From an uncultured Opitutaceae bacterium (GTDB lineage: Bacteria; Verrucomicrobiota; Verrucomicrobiia; Opitutales; Opitutaceae), in NCBI GenBank assembly GCA_951813085.1, contig OX638348.1:3605627-3669626 (forward strand): a stretch of DNA of 64,000 bases, read 5' to 3'. The notes beneath the pieces were generated by a model. The model made no database searches, was not told the DNA's origin, and saw only the letters and a program-made list of their open reading frames with translations. Positions 1 to 8,195 of this stretch are shown here, one piece after another. The translations under genes were made by a program, and so were the position numbers. Positions within the stretch are counted from its first letter, which is position 1, and each line of letters begins with the position of its first letter.

Positions 1-795
1 TCCTACAGCTCGGAAAGCGATTTTCTCTCTCGTGGTTACGCCTATTCTCAAACCACCGAGGTAAACAAGCGCAACACGGGCATTAGCTATGGCATCTCAT
101 ACGTGGATGACACCATTCGGCCCGCATTCTTCGACAATCAAGAGGCGAAAGATAGCTACGACTATTTCGTTGGGATCAGCCAAGTGGTCGACCCCAATAC
201 GATCGTAGCCCTCAATTTCACGTATGGGGATTTCAGCGGCTATCTTAGCGACCCGTACAAGATCATTCGTCGGGAAACCGAGGTGGTTCCCGGAATCTCC
301 CTGCCGCTTACATTTGGCGAAAACCGACCGAGCGAGAGAGCCCGACGCATCTGGTTCTTTAACGTTAAGCGCTTTTTCGACAATATCGGGGGAAGCTTGG
401 ATTTCGACTATCGTTATTTCAGCGACAACTGGAGCGTCGAAAGCAATACATTCGATTTGGAGTGGTATCAGAAGATTGGCGAGAATCTGATCATACGCCC
501 GAAGTATCGCTACTACTCCCAGAACGCAGCCAGTTTCTATATACTCGATCTTACGGGAACGCCGATTGACCCGCGCGATTCTATAGCCGGCGTCGCTCCC
601 AACTATTCTTCAGATTATCGATTGGCGAAATTCGATTCGCATACCTATGGCGTTAAGGTAATCTATAAAATCAACGAACGCTATACTATCGACGCCGCTT
701 GGGAACGGTATGAGATGGAAGGCAAGGACGAAACTCCTCAATCAGCATTTCCGGATGCGGATGTGCTAACTCTGGGAGCATCGATATGGTTCTGA
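1..795 (+). CDS. DUF3570 family outer-membrane beta-barrel protein (5' end outside window)
   Basis: The reading frame is open from base 1, so the N-terminus lies outside the window. About 264 C-terminal residues remain. They show alternating polar and aromatic strands typical of an outer-membrane barrel and end in a terminal phenylalanine (LGASIWF), as barrel proteins recognised by the BAM machinery do. I assign DUF3570 from this pattern and from the neighbours: ApbE, a TlpA-type thioredoxin and a DUF4266 lipoprotein are its usual companions. Its stop overlaps the start of apbE, so the two are probably translationally coupled. The transported or bound substrate is unknown. The barrel assignment is firm and the family assignment is likely. 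Confidence 0.75.
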   Translation, partial: SYSSESDFLSRGYAYSQTTEVNKRNTGISYGISYVDDTIRPAFFDNQEAKDSYDYFVGISQVVDPNTIVALNFTYGDFSGYLSDPYKIIRRETEVVPGISLPLTFGENRPSERARRIWFFNVKRFFDNIGGSLDFDYRYFSDNWSVESNTFDLEWYQKIGENLIIRPKYRYYSQNAASFYILDLTGTPIDPRDSIAGVAPNYSSDYRLAKFDSHTYGVKVIYKINERYTIDAAWERYEMEGKDETPQSAFPDADVLTLGASIWF

Positions 796-1775
796 TGAGC
801 AAGCCAGAGCCGATGAAAATCGACGCTCGCGTCACATTGGACAGCAAGCGAGGTTTATACGATTTGCGATTCCGAGCCCTCGGAACGAATTGCCGTATTC
901 AGTATACGGCGACGAGCAATGATCACGCTGCAAGTTTCGCGAAAGAAGCGGTTCAATGGGTAGCTGCGTTCGAGACCAAGTATTCACGTTTCCGAGAGGA
1001 TAGCCTGATCAGTGAAATCAATCGCAACGCAGGAGTCCGATGGACTGAAATCGATGCGGAGGTCGAGTCGCTATTCGCGATCTGCGACGATTTGAATTTC
1101 ATGACGCACGGCGTGCTCGATCCAACCATGTTGCCGCTAATCAAGCTTTGGGACTATCGTGAGCGCCATACTTCGATTCCGTCAGACGATGCGGTTGCGT
1201 CGGTCAATGCGTTGGTAGGCTGGGGAAAGGTTCAGCGCAGACCCGGAGGCGTATACCTGCCGGAAGCGGGAATGAGCCTAGATCTGGGTGGATTTGGCAA
1301 GGAGTACGCGGTGGACAAGGTGGCCGCTATCGCAGTAGGACAGCGAATTCCTGCCTGCCTTGTCGATTTCGGAAGAGATATCCACGCCGTTGGGGCGCCG
1401 CCGAACGCGCCCGCCTGGCACATCAGACTGGAAGACCCGGAGCGTCCCGGTAGCTCTTGGGGGAGCCTTGCTGCCACTGATACAGGAATCGCTACCTCGG
1501 GTGACTATCGCCGCTTTTTCGAGCATAGCGGCCAGCGCTTTGGTCACATTCTCGACCCGCGTACAGGCAAACCCGTTTACAACGGGATCCTGTCGGTAAC
1601 AATTACGGCGAATTCTTGTCTAGAGGCAGGAGTTCTTTCGACTGCAGTATTCGTATTGGGCGAGGAAGAGGGATTAAAGCTCGTTGAAGGCGTTTTTGGA
1701 GCGGAAGGATGCATTGTCATGAATTCTGGAATACAGCAAACCACTAAATTCTATGAAAAGTTGGTTGATAATTAG
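786..1775 (+). CDS. apbE: FAD:protein FMN transferase (ApbE family)
   Basis: The 329-residue protein matches the ApbE family, which covalently attaches FMN from FAD to Thr/Ser of target proteins. Family motifs are visible: LDLGGFGKEYAVD near residues 165-177, TSGDYRR near 237-243, and HILDPRTG near 254-261. The ATG at 786 has a GGGAG at 774-778 with a seven-base gap, which favours it over the ATG at 795. The N-terminus shows no signal peptide or lipobox, so the enzyme may act in the cytoplasm, unlike many periplasmic ApbE proteins. It overlaps the genes on both sides. I see no clear (S/T)GA(S/T)-type flavinylation site in its neighbours within the window, so its target is unknown. Confidence 0.9.
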   Translation: MVLMSKPEPMKIDARVTLDSKRGLYDLRFRALGTNCRIQYTATSNDHAASFAKEAVQWVAAFETKYSRFREDSLISEINRNAGVRWTEIDAEVESLFAICDDLNFMTHGVLDPTMLPLIKLWDYRERHTSIPSDDAVASVNALVGWGKVQRRPGGVYLPEAGMSLDLGGFGKEYAVDKVAAIAVGQRIPACLVDFGRDIHAVGAPPNAPAWHIRLEDPERPGSSWGSLAATDTGIATSGDYRRFFEHSGQRFGHILDPRTGKPVYNGILSVTITANSCLEAGVLSTAVFVLGEEEGLKLVEGVFGAEGCIVMNSGIQQTTKFYEKLVDN

Positions 1776-2247
1776 TTTAATGGTCGGAGCGCTCATGCCG
1801 CTCTCCGCCTGGGCAGAAGGGTGGGCTCCGGACACAATCCTGCCATCGTCTCTCAAAGAGTATGGATTGGAAGGCGATTTGCCAGAGCTTGAGGGGAAAG
1901 TAACGCTCATCGATTTTTGGGCATCGTGGTGCGCTCCCTGCAAAGCCGCGTTCCCAGAGATGGAAAAGCTGTACCAAAGCTTTAATGACAAAGGATTCCA
2001 AATTGTCGCGGTAAGCGTGGATCAGAAAGCGAAAATGATGGATCGTTTCCTAGCCAAGCAGAAACCGAGTTTTCCGACACCGCATGATGCGAAGCAGCTC
2101 ATGGTTAAAGAAGCGGGTATACAAGTAATGCCATCGTCCTTTCTCGTGGATAAAAGCGGGAAAATACGCTTTGCTCACGAGGGATGGCACGGCGACAAAT
2201 CGGTTGAAAACTTGACCGCCCAAATTCAACAATTGCTCAGCGAATGA
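1753..2247 (+). CDS. TlpA-like periplasmic thioredoxin
   Basis: This 164-residue protein starts with a hydrophobic signal peptide ending near SAWAEG. It then has a thioredoxin fold of the TlpA/ResA type: WASWCAPC places the redox cysteines at residues 60 and 63, and the cis-proline loop is VMPSSF with Pro127. Such proteins reduce disulfides in periplasmic targets, often during cytochrome maturation. Here the operon partners suggest a target in the ApbE/DUF3570/DUF4266 set, perhaps the cysteines at the DUF4266 C-terminus (inference). The start overlaps the end of apbE by 23 bases and the stop overlaps the next ATG (ATGA), so expression is coupled. Confidence 0.88.
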   Translation: MKSWLIISLMVGALMPLSAWAEGWAPDTILPSSLKEYGLEGDLPELEGKVTLIDFWASWCAPCKAAFPEMEKLYQSFNDKGFQIVAVSVDQKAKMMDRFLAKQKPSFPTPHDAKQLMVKEAGIQVMPSSFLVDKSGKIRFAHEGWHGDKSVENLTAQIQQLLSE

Positions 2248-2474
2248 AAACGAAACTATCAAGTCGCATTAAAGCAGCGCTGATTGTGCTGGGGTCACTG
2301 GCGCTAGCAGCATGCTCTACTGTTGAACCCTATCAAAAAGGAAATTTGGCGGACTATACGATGCGTTCGGATCGAGATGAACTCGCGTCTGTAATGACTT
2401 CCCACATACAATTTTCCCGCGAAGCCTCCACTGGAGGCGAGGGAGTGGGCGGCGGCGGCTGCGGATGCAACTAG
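2244..2474 (+). CDS. DUF4266 small lipoprotein with GGGGCGCN C-terminus
   Basis: The 76-residue protein has a lipoprotein signal peptide with lipobox LAAC (lipidated Cys24). A short mature part follows and ends in a glycine-rich tail, GGEGVGGGGCGCN. This architecture is that of DUF4266 proteins, which accompany DUF3570 barrels. The function of the family is not established. The tail carries the only two cysteines other than the lipid anchor, two residues apart, and could bind metal or be a substrate of the thioredoxin encoded just upstream (inference). The start overlaps the previous stop (ATGA). It is the last gene of the four-gene operon. Confidence 0.8.
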   Translation: MKTKLSSRIKAALIVLGSLALAACSTVEPYQKGNLADYTMRSDRDELASVMTSHIQFSREASTGGEGVGGGGCGCN

Positions 2475-2520
2475 CCCCTCTTAGACATTCTTTCTTCTTA
2501 CCTACAGCCCAACTGACACT

Positions 2521-3720
2521 ATGAAACTCATGTGGATACAAATGAAACTGGCCCGCTCTCAAGTGGGCATTCTGATCCTCGCTGCGCTTTTGCAGCGTAC
2601 CCCCGTAATCAAATACGTATTTCAATTCGAAAAAGCCATTTCTGCCCCGGTCGCCAAGATCGTAAGAGCATTTACCGTTTCCGCGGCCTCGCTCGGGGGG
2701 ATGCATTCGATGTCCGGAGCGACCGAGTATGTGATTAACCCCGCCTCGCCCGCCTCTGCGACCGTAGGCGAAGAGTTCACCTTAGCGTTTTCGGTTATCG
2801 ATACACCCGCAAACGCGTCTTCCTGGAGAATTACCGGTACGATTCCACCTGGACTCTCGATCGAAGGATTGGTGAACGACAATATCAATACGGAGGACCC
2901 GGTCGTTATCATGGGAACGCCTACGCAGGCGGGGTCGTTCGATGTCATCGTTAAGCCATTTAACGGGATCAATCAGACCGCTCAAACGACGACGGCCACG
3001 ACGATCACAATAAATGTCGCAGCGACCGTTCCTGAGATCATCCGCGACCCAGTTTCGACCAAGGTGGCGACGGGGGCGCGGGCCCAGTTCTTCTTCGAGG
3101 CGACCGAGGGCGTGGAGACCGTCCAGTGGAAGAAGGACGGCGCCGCTATTCCGGGAGCCACGGCCTCGACTCTCGCCGTTAACGACGCCGGGCCTGGCGA
3201 CGAGGGCAGCTACACAGTGGAGGCGACCAATTCAGCCGGGTCGGTCGAGTCCGCCGCGGCGACGCTGACGATCGACGACGCCTCCAGCGCGGAGCTGTTC
3301 AACCTGGCGACGCGCGGCTTCGTGGGCACTGGCGGCGACATCCTAATCCCCGGGCTCACGGTCCTAGGCGGGACGTCCAAGACGGTGATCGTGCGCGGGC
3401 TGGGCCCAGCTCTAGAATCATTCGGCGTCTCCGGTTTCCTCGCCGATCCTGAGCTGAAAGTGTTCCAGACGATCTTCAACGAGTCCGGTGTGTCGGTGGG
3501 GAGCCAGCTTCTGGTGACCAACGACGACTGGGACGACGGAGCGGGCGTTGCTGAGCTGTCCGCGGCGCTGGACGAAGCGAATATCTTCCCCGCCCTGCAG
3601 GCGGGCTCAAAGGACGCGGCTCTGCTGCTGACCCTCAACCAGGGCGTCTACACCTTCCACCTGTCAGGGGTAGGCGGCTCAACTGGCGTGGGGCTGGTCG
3701 AGCTCTTCCTATTCGAATAG
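2521..3720 (+). CDS. Ig-domain surface protein, copy 1 (divergent N-terminal half)
   Basis: The 399-residue protein has four parts. Residues 1-65 are a hydrophobic N-terminal region with the motif ILILAALLQRTP, ending near SMSGAT, probably an export signal. Residues about 68-165 form a putative Ig-like domain with the IPPGLS pattern. Residues about 170-250 are a second Ig-like domain (VQWKKDGAAIPGA). The last 150 residues are the RGFVGTG...VRGLGPAL...SGVGGSTGV domain seen widely in Opitutae surface proteins. From base 3016 onward the DNA is identical to the two following copies, while the first half is only distantly related. The role is likely extracellular or adhesive, but no partner can be named. 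Confidence 0.75.
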   Translation: MKLMWIQMKLARSQVGILILAALLQRTPVIKYVFQFEKAISAPVAKIVRAFTVSAASLGGMHSMSGATEYVINPASPASATVGEEFTLAFSVIDTPANASSWRITGTIPPGLSIEGLVNDNINTEDPVVIMGTPTQAGSFDVIVKPFNGINQTAQTTTATTITINVAATVPEIIRDPVSTKVATGARAQFFFEATEGVETVQWKKDGAAIPGATASTLAVNDAGPGDEGSYTVEATNSAGSVESAAATLTIDDASSAELFNLATRGFVGTGGDILIPGLTVLGGTSKTVIVRGLGPALESFGVSGFLADPELKVFQTIFNESGVSVGSQLLVTNDDWDDGAGVAELSAALDEANIFPALQAGSKDAALLLTLNQGVYTFHLSGVGGSTGVGLVELFLFE

Positions 3721-3784
3721 ACATGTCGCCAACGAATCAGCGCCTATTTGTAACCCTAATCCGTTAGCGACCATTACCTAATCT

Positions 3785-3821
3785 GTTCGGTTCGGTTGAT
3801 ATTCTCTCTTTCAGGCCGAAC
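3785..3821 (+). promoter_or_regulatory. Possible 5' leader hairpin before the repeated Ig-domain genes
   Basis: The 116-base intergenic stretch before copy 2, repeated exactly before copy 3 at 5110-5146, holds GTTCGG at 3785-3790 and its complement CCGAAC at 3816-3821. These can pair around a 25-base loop. The ATG at 3837 has no evident Shine-Dalgarno sequence, so this leader may influence translation. The evidence is only the inverted repeat. Confidence 0.25.
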
Positions 3822-3836
3822 AAGCAGTTACGACCG

Positions 3837-5045
3837 ATGCCTTTTAAAACGCTGTATCTTAACTTCACTCGCTACCAATTCGCTATTCTTATTCTAGCTG
3901 CCTTGCTGCAGCGTTCGCCCGCGATTCGCTTGCTGGCGTCCTTGGAACGGGCCTTGGTCCAACCCGCATCGCAAATCATTAAGACGACTACTTGGGTGGC
4001 GACTTCACTGGGGCTATTCCACGCCACTGCGGGCGCTACGACATTTAGCACTGCGCCCGGAAATTCGCCTTATTCGGTGGAAGTCGGAGAATCGTTTAGT
4101 ATGAGTTTCACAGTCACGGGAGCCCCGGTTTCGCCATCACGTTGGGAGATCGCGGGAGCGGTTCCTCCCGGTCTGACAATGATGAATACGTCGAACGAGG
4201 TTCTATCGAACGGCCAGATAAATGGGGATGTAATTACCGTTAGCGGCGAGCCGACCACGGGTGGAATATACGTTTTTAGCGCCCAAGCGTTCAACGCGGC
4301 AGGCGATACAGACAACAACAAGTACGAAGTCCAAATCAACGTCGCAGCGACCGTTCCTGAGATCATCCGCGACCCAGTTTCGACCAAGGTGGCGACGGGG
4401 GCGCGGGCCCAGTTCTTCTTCGAGGCGACCGAGGGCGTGGAGACCGTCCAGTGGAAGAAGGACGGCGCCGCTATTCCGGGAGCCACGGCCTCGACTCTCG
4501 CCGTTAACGACGCCGGGCCTGGCGACGAGGGCAGCTACACAGTGGAGGCGACCAATTCAGCCGGGTCGGTCGAGTCCGCCGCGGCGACGCTGACGATCGA
4601 CGACGCCTCCAGCGCGGAGCTGTTCAACCTGGCGACGCGCGGCTTCGTGGGCACTGGCGGCGACATCCTAATCCCCGGGCTCACGGTCCTAGGCGGGACG
4701 TCCAAGACGGTGATCGTGCGCGGGCTGGGCCCAGCTCTAGAATCATTCGGCGTCTCCGGTTTCCTCGCCGATCCTGAGCTGAAAGTGTTCCAGACGATCT
4801 TCAACGAGTCCGGTGTGTCGGTGGGGAGCCAGCTTCTGGTGACCAACGACGACTGGGACGACGGAGCGGGCGTTGCTGAGCTGTCCGCGGCGCTGGACGA
4901 AGCGAATATCTTCCCCGCCCTGCAGGCGGGCTCAAAGGACGCGGCTCTGCTGCTGACCCTCAACCAGGGCGTCTACACCTTCCACCTGTCAGGGGTAGGC
5001 GGCTCAACTGGCGTGGGGCTGGTCGAGCTCTTCCTATTCGAATAG
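3837..5045 (+). CDS. Ig-domain surface protein, copy 2
   Basis: The 402-residue protein is built like copy 1. It has an N-terminal ILILAALLQRSP module ending near TAGAT, an Ig-like domain with VPPGLT, a second Ig domain, and the C-terminal RGFVGTG...SGVGGSTGV domain. Its last 235 residues are identical to copy 1, and the whole protein is identical to copy 3. The N-terminal Ig domain differs from copy 1, so binding specificity, if any, would sit there (inference). There is no clear ribosome binding site before the ATG. It is probably exported and displayed on the cell surface or secreted. Confidence 0.75.
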   Translation: MPFKTLYLNFTRYQFAILILAALLQRSPAIRLLASLERALVQPASQIIKTTTWVATSLGLFHATAGATTFSTAPGNSPYSVEVGESFSMSFTVTGAPVSPSRWEIAGAVPPGLTMMNTSNEVLSNGQINGDVITVSGEPTTGGIYVFSAQAFNAAGDTDNNKYEVQINVAATVPEIIRDPVSTKVATGARAQFFFEATEGVETVQWKKDGAAIPGATASTLAVNDAGPGDEGSYTVEATNSAGSVESAAATLTIDDASSAELFNLATRGFVGTGGDILIPGLTVLGGTSKTVIVRGLGPALESFGVSGFLADPELKVFQTIFNESGVSVGSQLLVTNDDWDDGAGVAELSAALDEANIFPALQAGSKDAALLLTLNQGVYTFHLSGVGGSTGVGLVELFLFE

Positions 5046-5161
5046 ACATGTCGCCAACGAATCAGCGCCTATTTGTAACCCTAATCCGTTAGCGACCATT
5101 ACCTAATCTGTTCGGTTCGGTTGATATTCTCTCTTTCAGGCCGAACAAGCAGTTACGACCG

Positions 5162-6370
5162 ATGCCTTTTAAAACGCTGTATCTTAACTTCACTCGCTAC
5201 CAATTCGCTATTCTTATTCTAGCTGCCTTGCTGCAGCGTTCGCCCGCGATTCGCTTGCTGGCGTCCTTGGAACGGGCCTTGGTCCAACCCGCATCGCAAA
5301 TCATTAAGACGACTACTTGGGTGGCGACTTCACTGGGGCTATTCCACGCCACTGCGGGCGCTACGACATTTAGCACTGCGCCCGGAAATTCGCCTTATTC
5401 GGTGGAAGTCGGAGAATCGTTTAGTATGAGTTTCACAGTCACGGGAGCCCCGGTTTCGCCATCACGTTGGGAGATCGCGGGAGCGGTTCCTCCCGGTCTG
5501 ACAATGATGAATACGTCGAACGAGGTTCTATCGAACGGCCAGATAAATGGGGATGTAATTACCGTTAGCGGCGAGCCGACCACGGGTGGAATATACGTTT
5601 TTAGCGCCCAAGCGTTCAACGCGGCAGGCGATACAGACAACAACAAGTACGAAGTCCAAATCAACGTCGCAGCGACCGTTCCTGAGATCATCCGCGACCC
5701 AGTTTCGACCAAGGTGGCGACGGGGGCGCGGGCCCAGTTCTTCTTCGAGGCGACCGAGGGCGTGGAGACCGTCCAGTGGAAGAAGGACGGCGCCGCTATT
5801 CCGGGAGCCACGGCCTCGACTCTCGCCGTTAACGACGCCGGGCCTGGCGACGAGGGCAGCTACACAGTGGAGGCGACCAATTCAGCCGGGTCGGTCGAGT
5901 CCGCCGCGGCGACGCTGACGATCGACGACGCCTCCAGCGCGGAGCTGTTCAACCTGGCGACGCGCGGCTTCGTGGGCACTGGCGGCGACATCCTAATCCC
6001 CGGGCTCACGGTCCTAGGCGGGACGTCCAAGACGGTGATCGTGCGCGGGCTGGGCCCAGCTCTAGAATCATTCGGCGTCTCCGGTTTCCTCGCCGATCCT
6101 GAGCTGAAAGTGTTCCAGACGATCTTCAACGAGTCCGGTGTGTCGGTGGGGAGCCAGCTTCTGGTGACCAACGACGACTGGGACGACGGAGCGGGCGTTG
6201 CTGAGCTGTCCGCGGCGCTGGACGAAGCGAATATCTTCCCCGCCCTGCAGGCGGGCTCAAAGGACGCGGCTCTGCTGCTGACCCTCAACCAGGGCGTCTA
6301 CACCTTCCACCTGTCAGGGGTAGGCGGCTCAACTGGCGTGGGGCTGGTCGAGCTCTTCCTATTCGAATAG
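5162..6370 (+). CDS. Ig-domain surface protein, copy 3 (identical to copy 2)
   Basis: This is a second exact copy of the 402-residue protein at 3837-5045, with the same 116 bases of leader. Domain order is the same: export module, two Ig-like domains, Opitutae-type C-terminal domain. The lack of any difference points to a very recent duplication, ongoing gene conversion or, less likely, an assembly duplication. It ends 21 bases from the stop of the convergent oxidoreductase gene, with no strong terminator hairpin visible between them. Confidence 0.75.
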   Translation: MPFKTLYLNFTRYQFAILILAALLQRSPAIRLLASLERALVQPASQIIKTTTWVATSLGLFHATAGATTFSTAPGNSPYSVEVGESFSMSFTVTGAPVSPSRWEIAGAVPPGLTMMNTSNEVLSNGQINGDVITVSGEPTTGGIYVFSAQAFNAAGDTDNNKYEVQINVAATVPEIIRDPVSTKVATGARAQFFFEATEGVETVQWKKDGAAIPGATASTLAVNDAGPGDEGSYTVEATNSAGSVESAAATLTIDDASSAELFNLATRGFVGTGGDILIPGLTVLGGTSKTVIVRGLGPALESFGVSGFLADPELKVFQTIFNESGVSVGSQLLVTNDDWDDGAGVAELSAALDEANIFPALQAGSKDAALLLTLNQGVYTFHLSGVGGSTGVGLVELFLFE

Positions 6371-6391
6371 GCAGTTGGCGTTGGGCTGGAG

Positions 6392-7465
6392 TTACAGCCC
6401 GCCAAATAGGTCGTCGAGGTCGCGAGCGGTCTTTATGGAAATCGCTTTCTTTTCTTTCGCGGAAAGGGCGAGCGCATCGAGCATCTTCATCAATGCAAGG
6501 GCGTCTTTCCCGCTATTGATTGGATCCCGATCTTCCCGGATAGACGCGACGAACTCTTCCGCTTGCGCGACGTAGTCCGGTCCTGGATTCGATGCGCAGT
6601 ACCGATTCACCTGGGCTTCAGGCTTTTTGGCGATCGTCTTTTCGCCTTTCATCAAATCGATCGATCCATTGGTTCCGAACAGCAATTGCGATTGGTCCTT
6701 TGGTGGGTTGGATTCGGGTCCGTGGCCTGCAAAGTGCCCGAAATAGGCTGCCGCCAGGCTAAGGCTCGCGCCGTTCTTGAAGCGGATCATTCCAAAGACC
6801 GAATCATCCGCTACGTAGTCGGGGTCCGGAACGATTTCCTTCAAATGGAGATTGTGGCCCGCCGCGATCGCTTCCACTGGATCTGGACAGCCCATGCTGT
6901 ACCAAAGGGCATCGATCGCTTGAGGTCCCAAGTTGAGGAGCGCACCGCCACCTGACTCCACGCTGCCGCGCCAATTGTCGTCGTCGTAGGGCCACCATCC
7001 AAGCCGACAAGTCGATTCTGCACGATAGATGTCCCCGAGTTCACCCGATTCGATCAATTTTCTAGCTCCGGAAATAAGTGGTGAAAATCGCTGGGGCATC
7101 GACCACATGTAGACTTTGCCGCAGAAGCCCGCGGAGGAGACTATGCGAGACATTTCGCTCTCGTTAAGGGACGGCGGGGATTCCGAAAGCACGTGGAGAT
7201 CCGCGTCGAACGCGTTGCCGACTGCTCTTTCTCGAGCGTGGTTGGGTAGGCAAACGATTACGGCGTCCACCGTTCCCGACTGGGTCATCTCCATGTGCGT
7301 ATCGAATCGATGCTCGATCGAAAATGTATCAATCAGTTCATTACGAGCGGACTCTTCGCATTCTGCGAGCGCTGTAAGCGCAACGCCATCAATCTGGCTG
7401 AGAGCAGCTGCGTGTTCTTTCGCATAGTTGGATCCTGAAATCCCGAATCGAATCGTTTCGCTCAT
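6392..7465 (-). CDS. Gfo/Idh/MocA family protein lacking the usual catalytic residues
   Basis: The 357-residue protein has the Gfo/Idh/MocA layout: an N-terminal Rossmann region (FGISGSN, residues 7-13) and a C-terminal dimerisation/substrate domain. These enzymes normally oxidise or reduce sugars and inositols with NAD(P). Three normally conserved positions are changed. The EKP lysine is Ser96 (SESPP). The Asp and His of the GGGALxDxGxH motif are Asn178 and Gln182 (GGGALLNLGPQAID). The fold looks intact, so the protein may bind ligand or cofactor without dehydrogenase activity (inference). It stands alone and converges on the repeated surface genes. Confidence 0.85.
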   Translation of the reverse strand: MSETIRFGISGSNYAKEHAAALSQIDGVALTALAECEESARNELIDTFSIEHRFDTHMEMTQSGTVDAVIVCLPNHARERAVGNAFDADLHVLSESPPSLNESEMSRIVSSAGFCGKVYMWSMPQRFSPLISGARKLIESGELGDIYRAESTCRLGWWPYDDDNWRGSVESGGGALLNLGPQAIDALWYSMGCPDPVEAIAAGHNLHLKEIVPDPDYVADDSVFGMIRFKNGASLSLAAAYFGHFAGHGPESNPPKDQSQLLFGTNGSIDLMKGEKTIAKKPEAQVNRYCASNPGPDYVAQAEEFVASIREDRDPINSGKDALALMKMLDALALSAKEKKAISIKTARDLDDLFGGL

Positions 7466-7568
7466 GGTGTTCTAGTTAGATCACTTAGGATAGGAATGGC
7501 AATACGCGCCATCATTTCATTTGCCAGGCGAGCCCTTAAATTGTGTGATCGGGCTTTTCTTGTCGTTC

Positions 7569-8195
7569 ATGAAACTGTGCATCCATGATTTTAGCTTCCT
7601 AGATTGGCGCAACCTCGATCTCGAGCTAGATGGACCTGAAGTCGTTTGCGTAATGGGTGATTCAGGATCTGGGAAATCACTCTTCCTGCGAGCGATTGCC
7701 GATTTGGTTGTAAGCGAAGGAGAGGCTATGTTGGGCGATGTTCGGAGAGACTCGGTGTCGGCGAGTGATTGGCGGAAGCGTGTGGGGTATCTTGCTGCAG
7801 AAATACTTTGGTGGGAAGAATCCGTGGGAGAGCATTTCCTGAAGGAGCCGGCGATTGGCCAGATAGAGCGACTGAGGCTTCCACCTGATTGCATGAATTG
7901 GTCGCCCAGCCGGCTTTCGATGGGCGAGCGTCAGCGGCTCGGAATTCTGCGATTGCTCGATAGGCAGCCAAAAGCGCTTCTCTTGGATGAGCCTACTGCG
8001 AACCTCGACGCGGCAAACGTGGACGTAGTCGAAAAAAAACTACTCGATTATATACGATCAAACGATGTTGTCGCAATTTGGGTTACGCATAGCGTGGATC
8101 AAGCGAAACGCGTGGGCGATCGCGTTCTCACAATGAAAGATCGAATGTTGAGTGAAGCGGGCAGAAAGGATAACGCGAAGTGGGCGAAACGGTAG
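7569..8195 (+). CDS. fetA: ABC transporter ATP-binding protein, FetA/YbbL-like
   Basis: From the ATG at 7569 the product is 208 residues. An in-frame ATG at 7521 is also possible but adds residues that do not fit the family. Walker A is GDSGSGKS (30-37), the signature is LSMGERQR (116-123), Walker B is ALLLDEP (136-142), and the H-loop is His174 (WVTHS). The next gene, overlapping by 16 bases, is a FetB/YbbM permease, so this is the ATPase of a FetAB-type pair, described in E. coli as an iron exporter. The substrate here is inferred from family only. Confidence 0.85.
   Translation: MKLCIHDFSFLDWRNLDLELDGPEVVCVMGDSGSGKSLFLRAIADLVVSEGEAMLGDVRRDSVSASDWRKRVGYLAAEILWWEESVGEHFLKEPAIGQIERLRLPPDCMNWSPSRLSMGERQRLGILRLLDRQPKALLLDEPTANLDAANVDVVEKKLLDYIRSNDVVAIWVTHSVDQAKRVGDRVLTMKDRMLSEAGRKDNAKWAKR

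Larger units (their letters stand above)
3016..6370 (+). repeat. 1325-bp-period tandem duplication, about 2.5 units
   Basis: The sequence repeats with an exact 1325-base period from 3016 to 6370. The 705-base 3' part of the Ig-domain genes occurs three times (3016-3720, 4341-5045, 5666-6370). The unit of intergenic DNA plus a whole gene occurs twice (3721-5045 and 5046-6370). I saw no difference between the copies. At 6371 the sequence departs from the repeat. The arrangement fits unequal crossing-over between two older genes that already shared the 705-base 3' end, turning gene1-gene2 into gene1-gene2-gene2. Confidence 0.95.

Noticed and set aside
3014-3638. Arginine- and serine-rich open frames overlapping the Ig-domain genes on both strands, repeated in all three copies
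   Set aside because: They result from the high GC of the repeated block and recur only because the DNA is duplicated.
3016-6370. CRISPR-like array
   Set aside because: The repeats are 1325 bases long and encode protein. There are no short direct repeats with spacers anywhere in the window and no cas genes.
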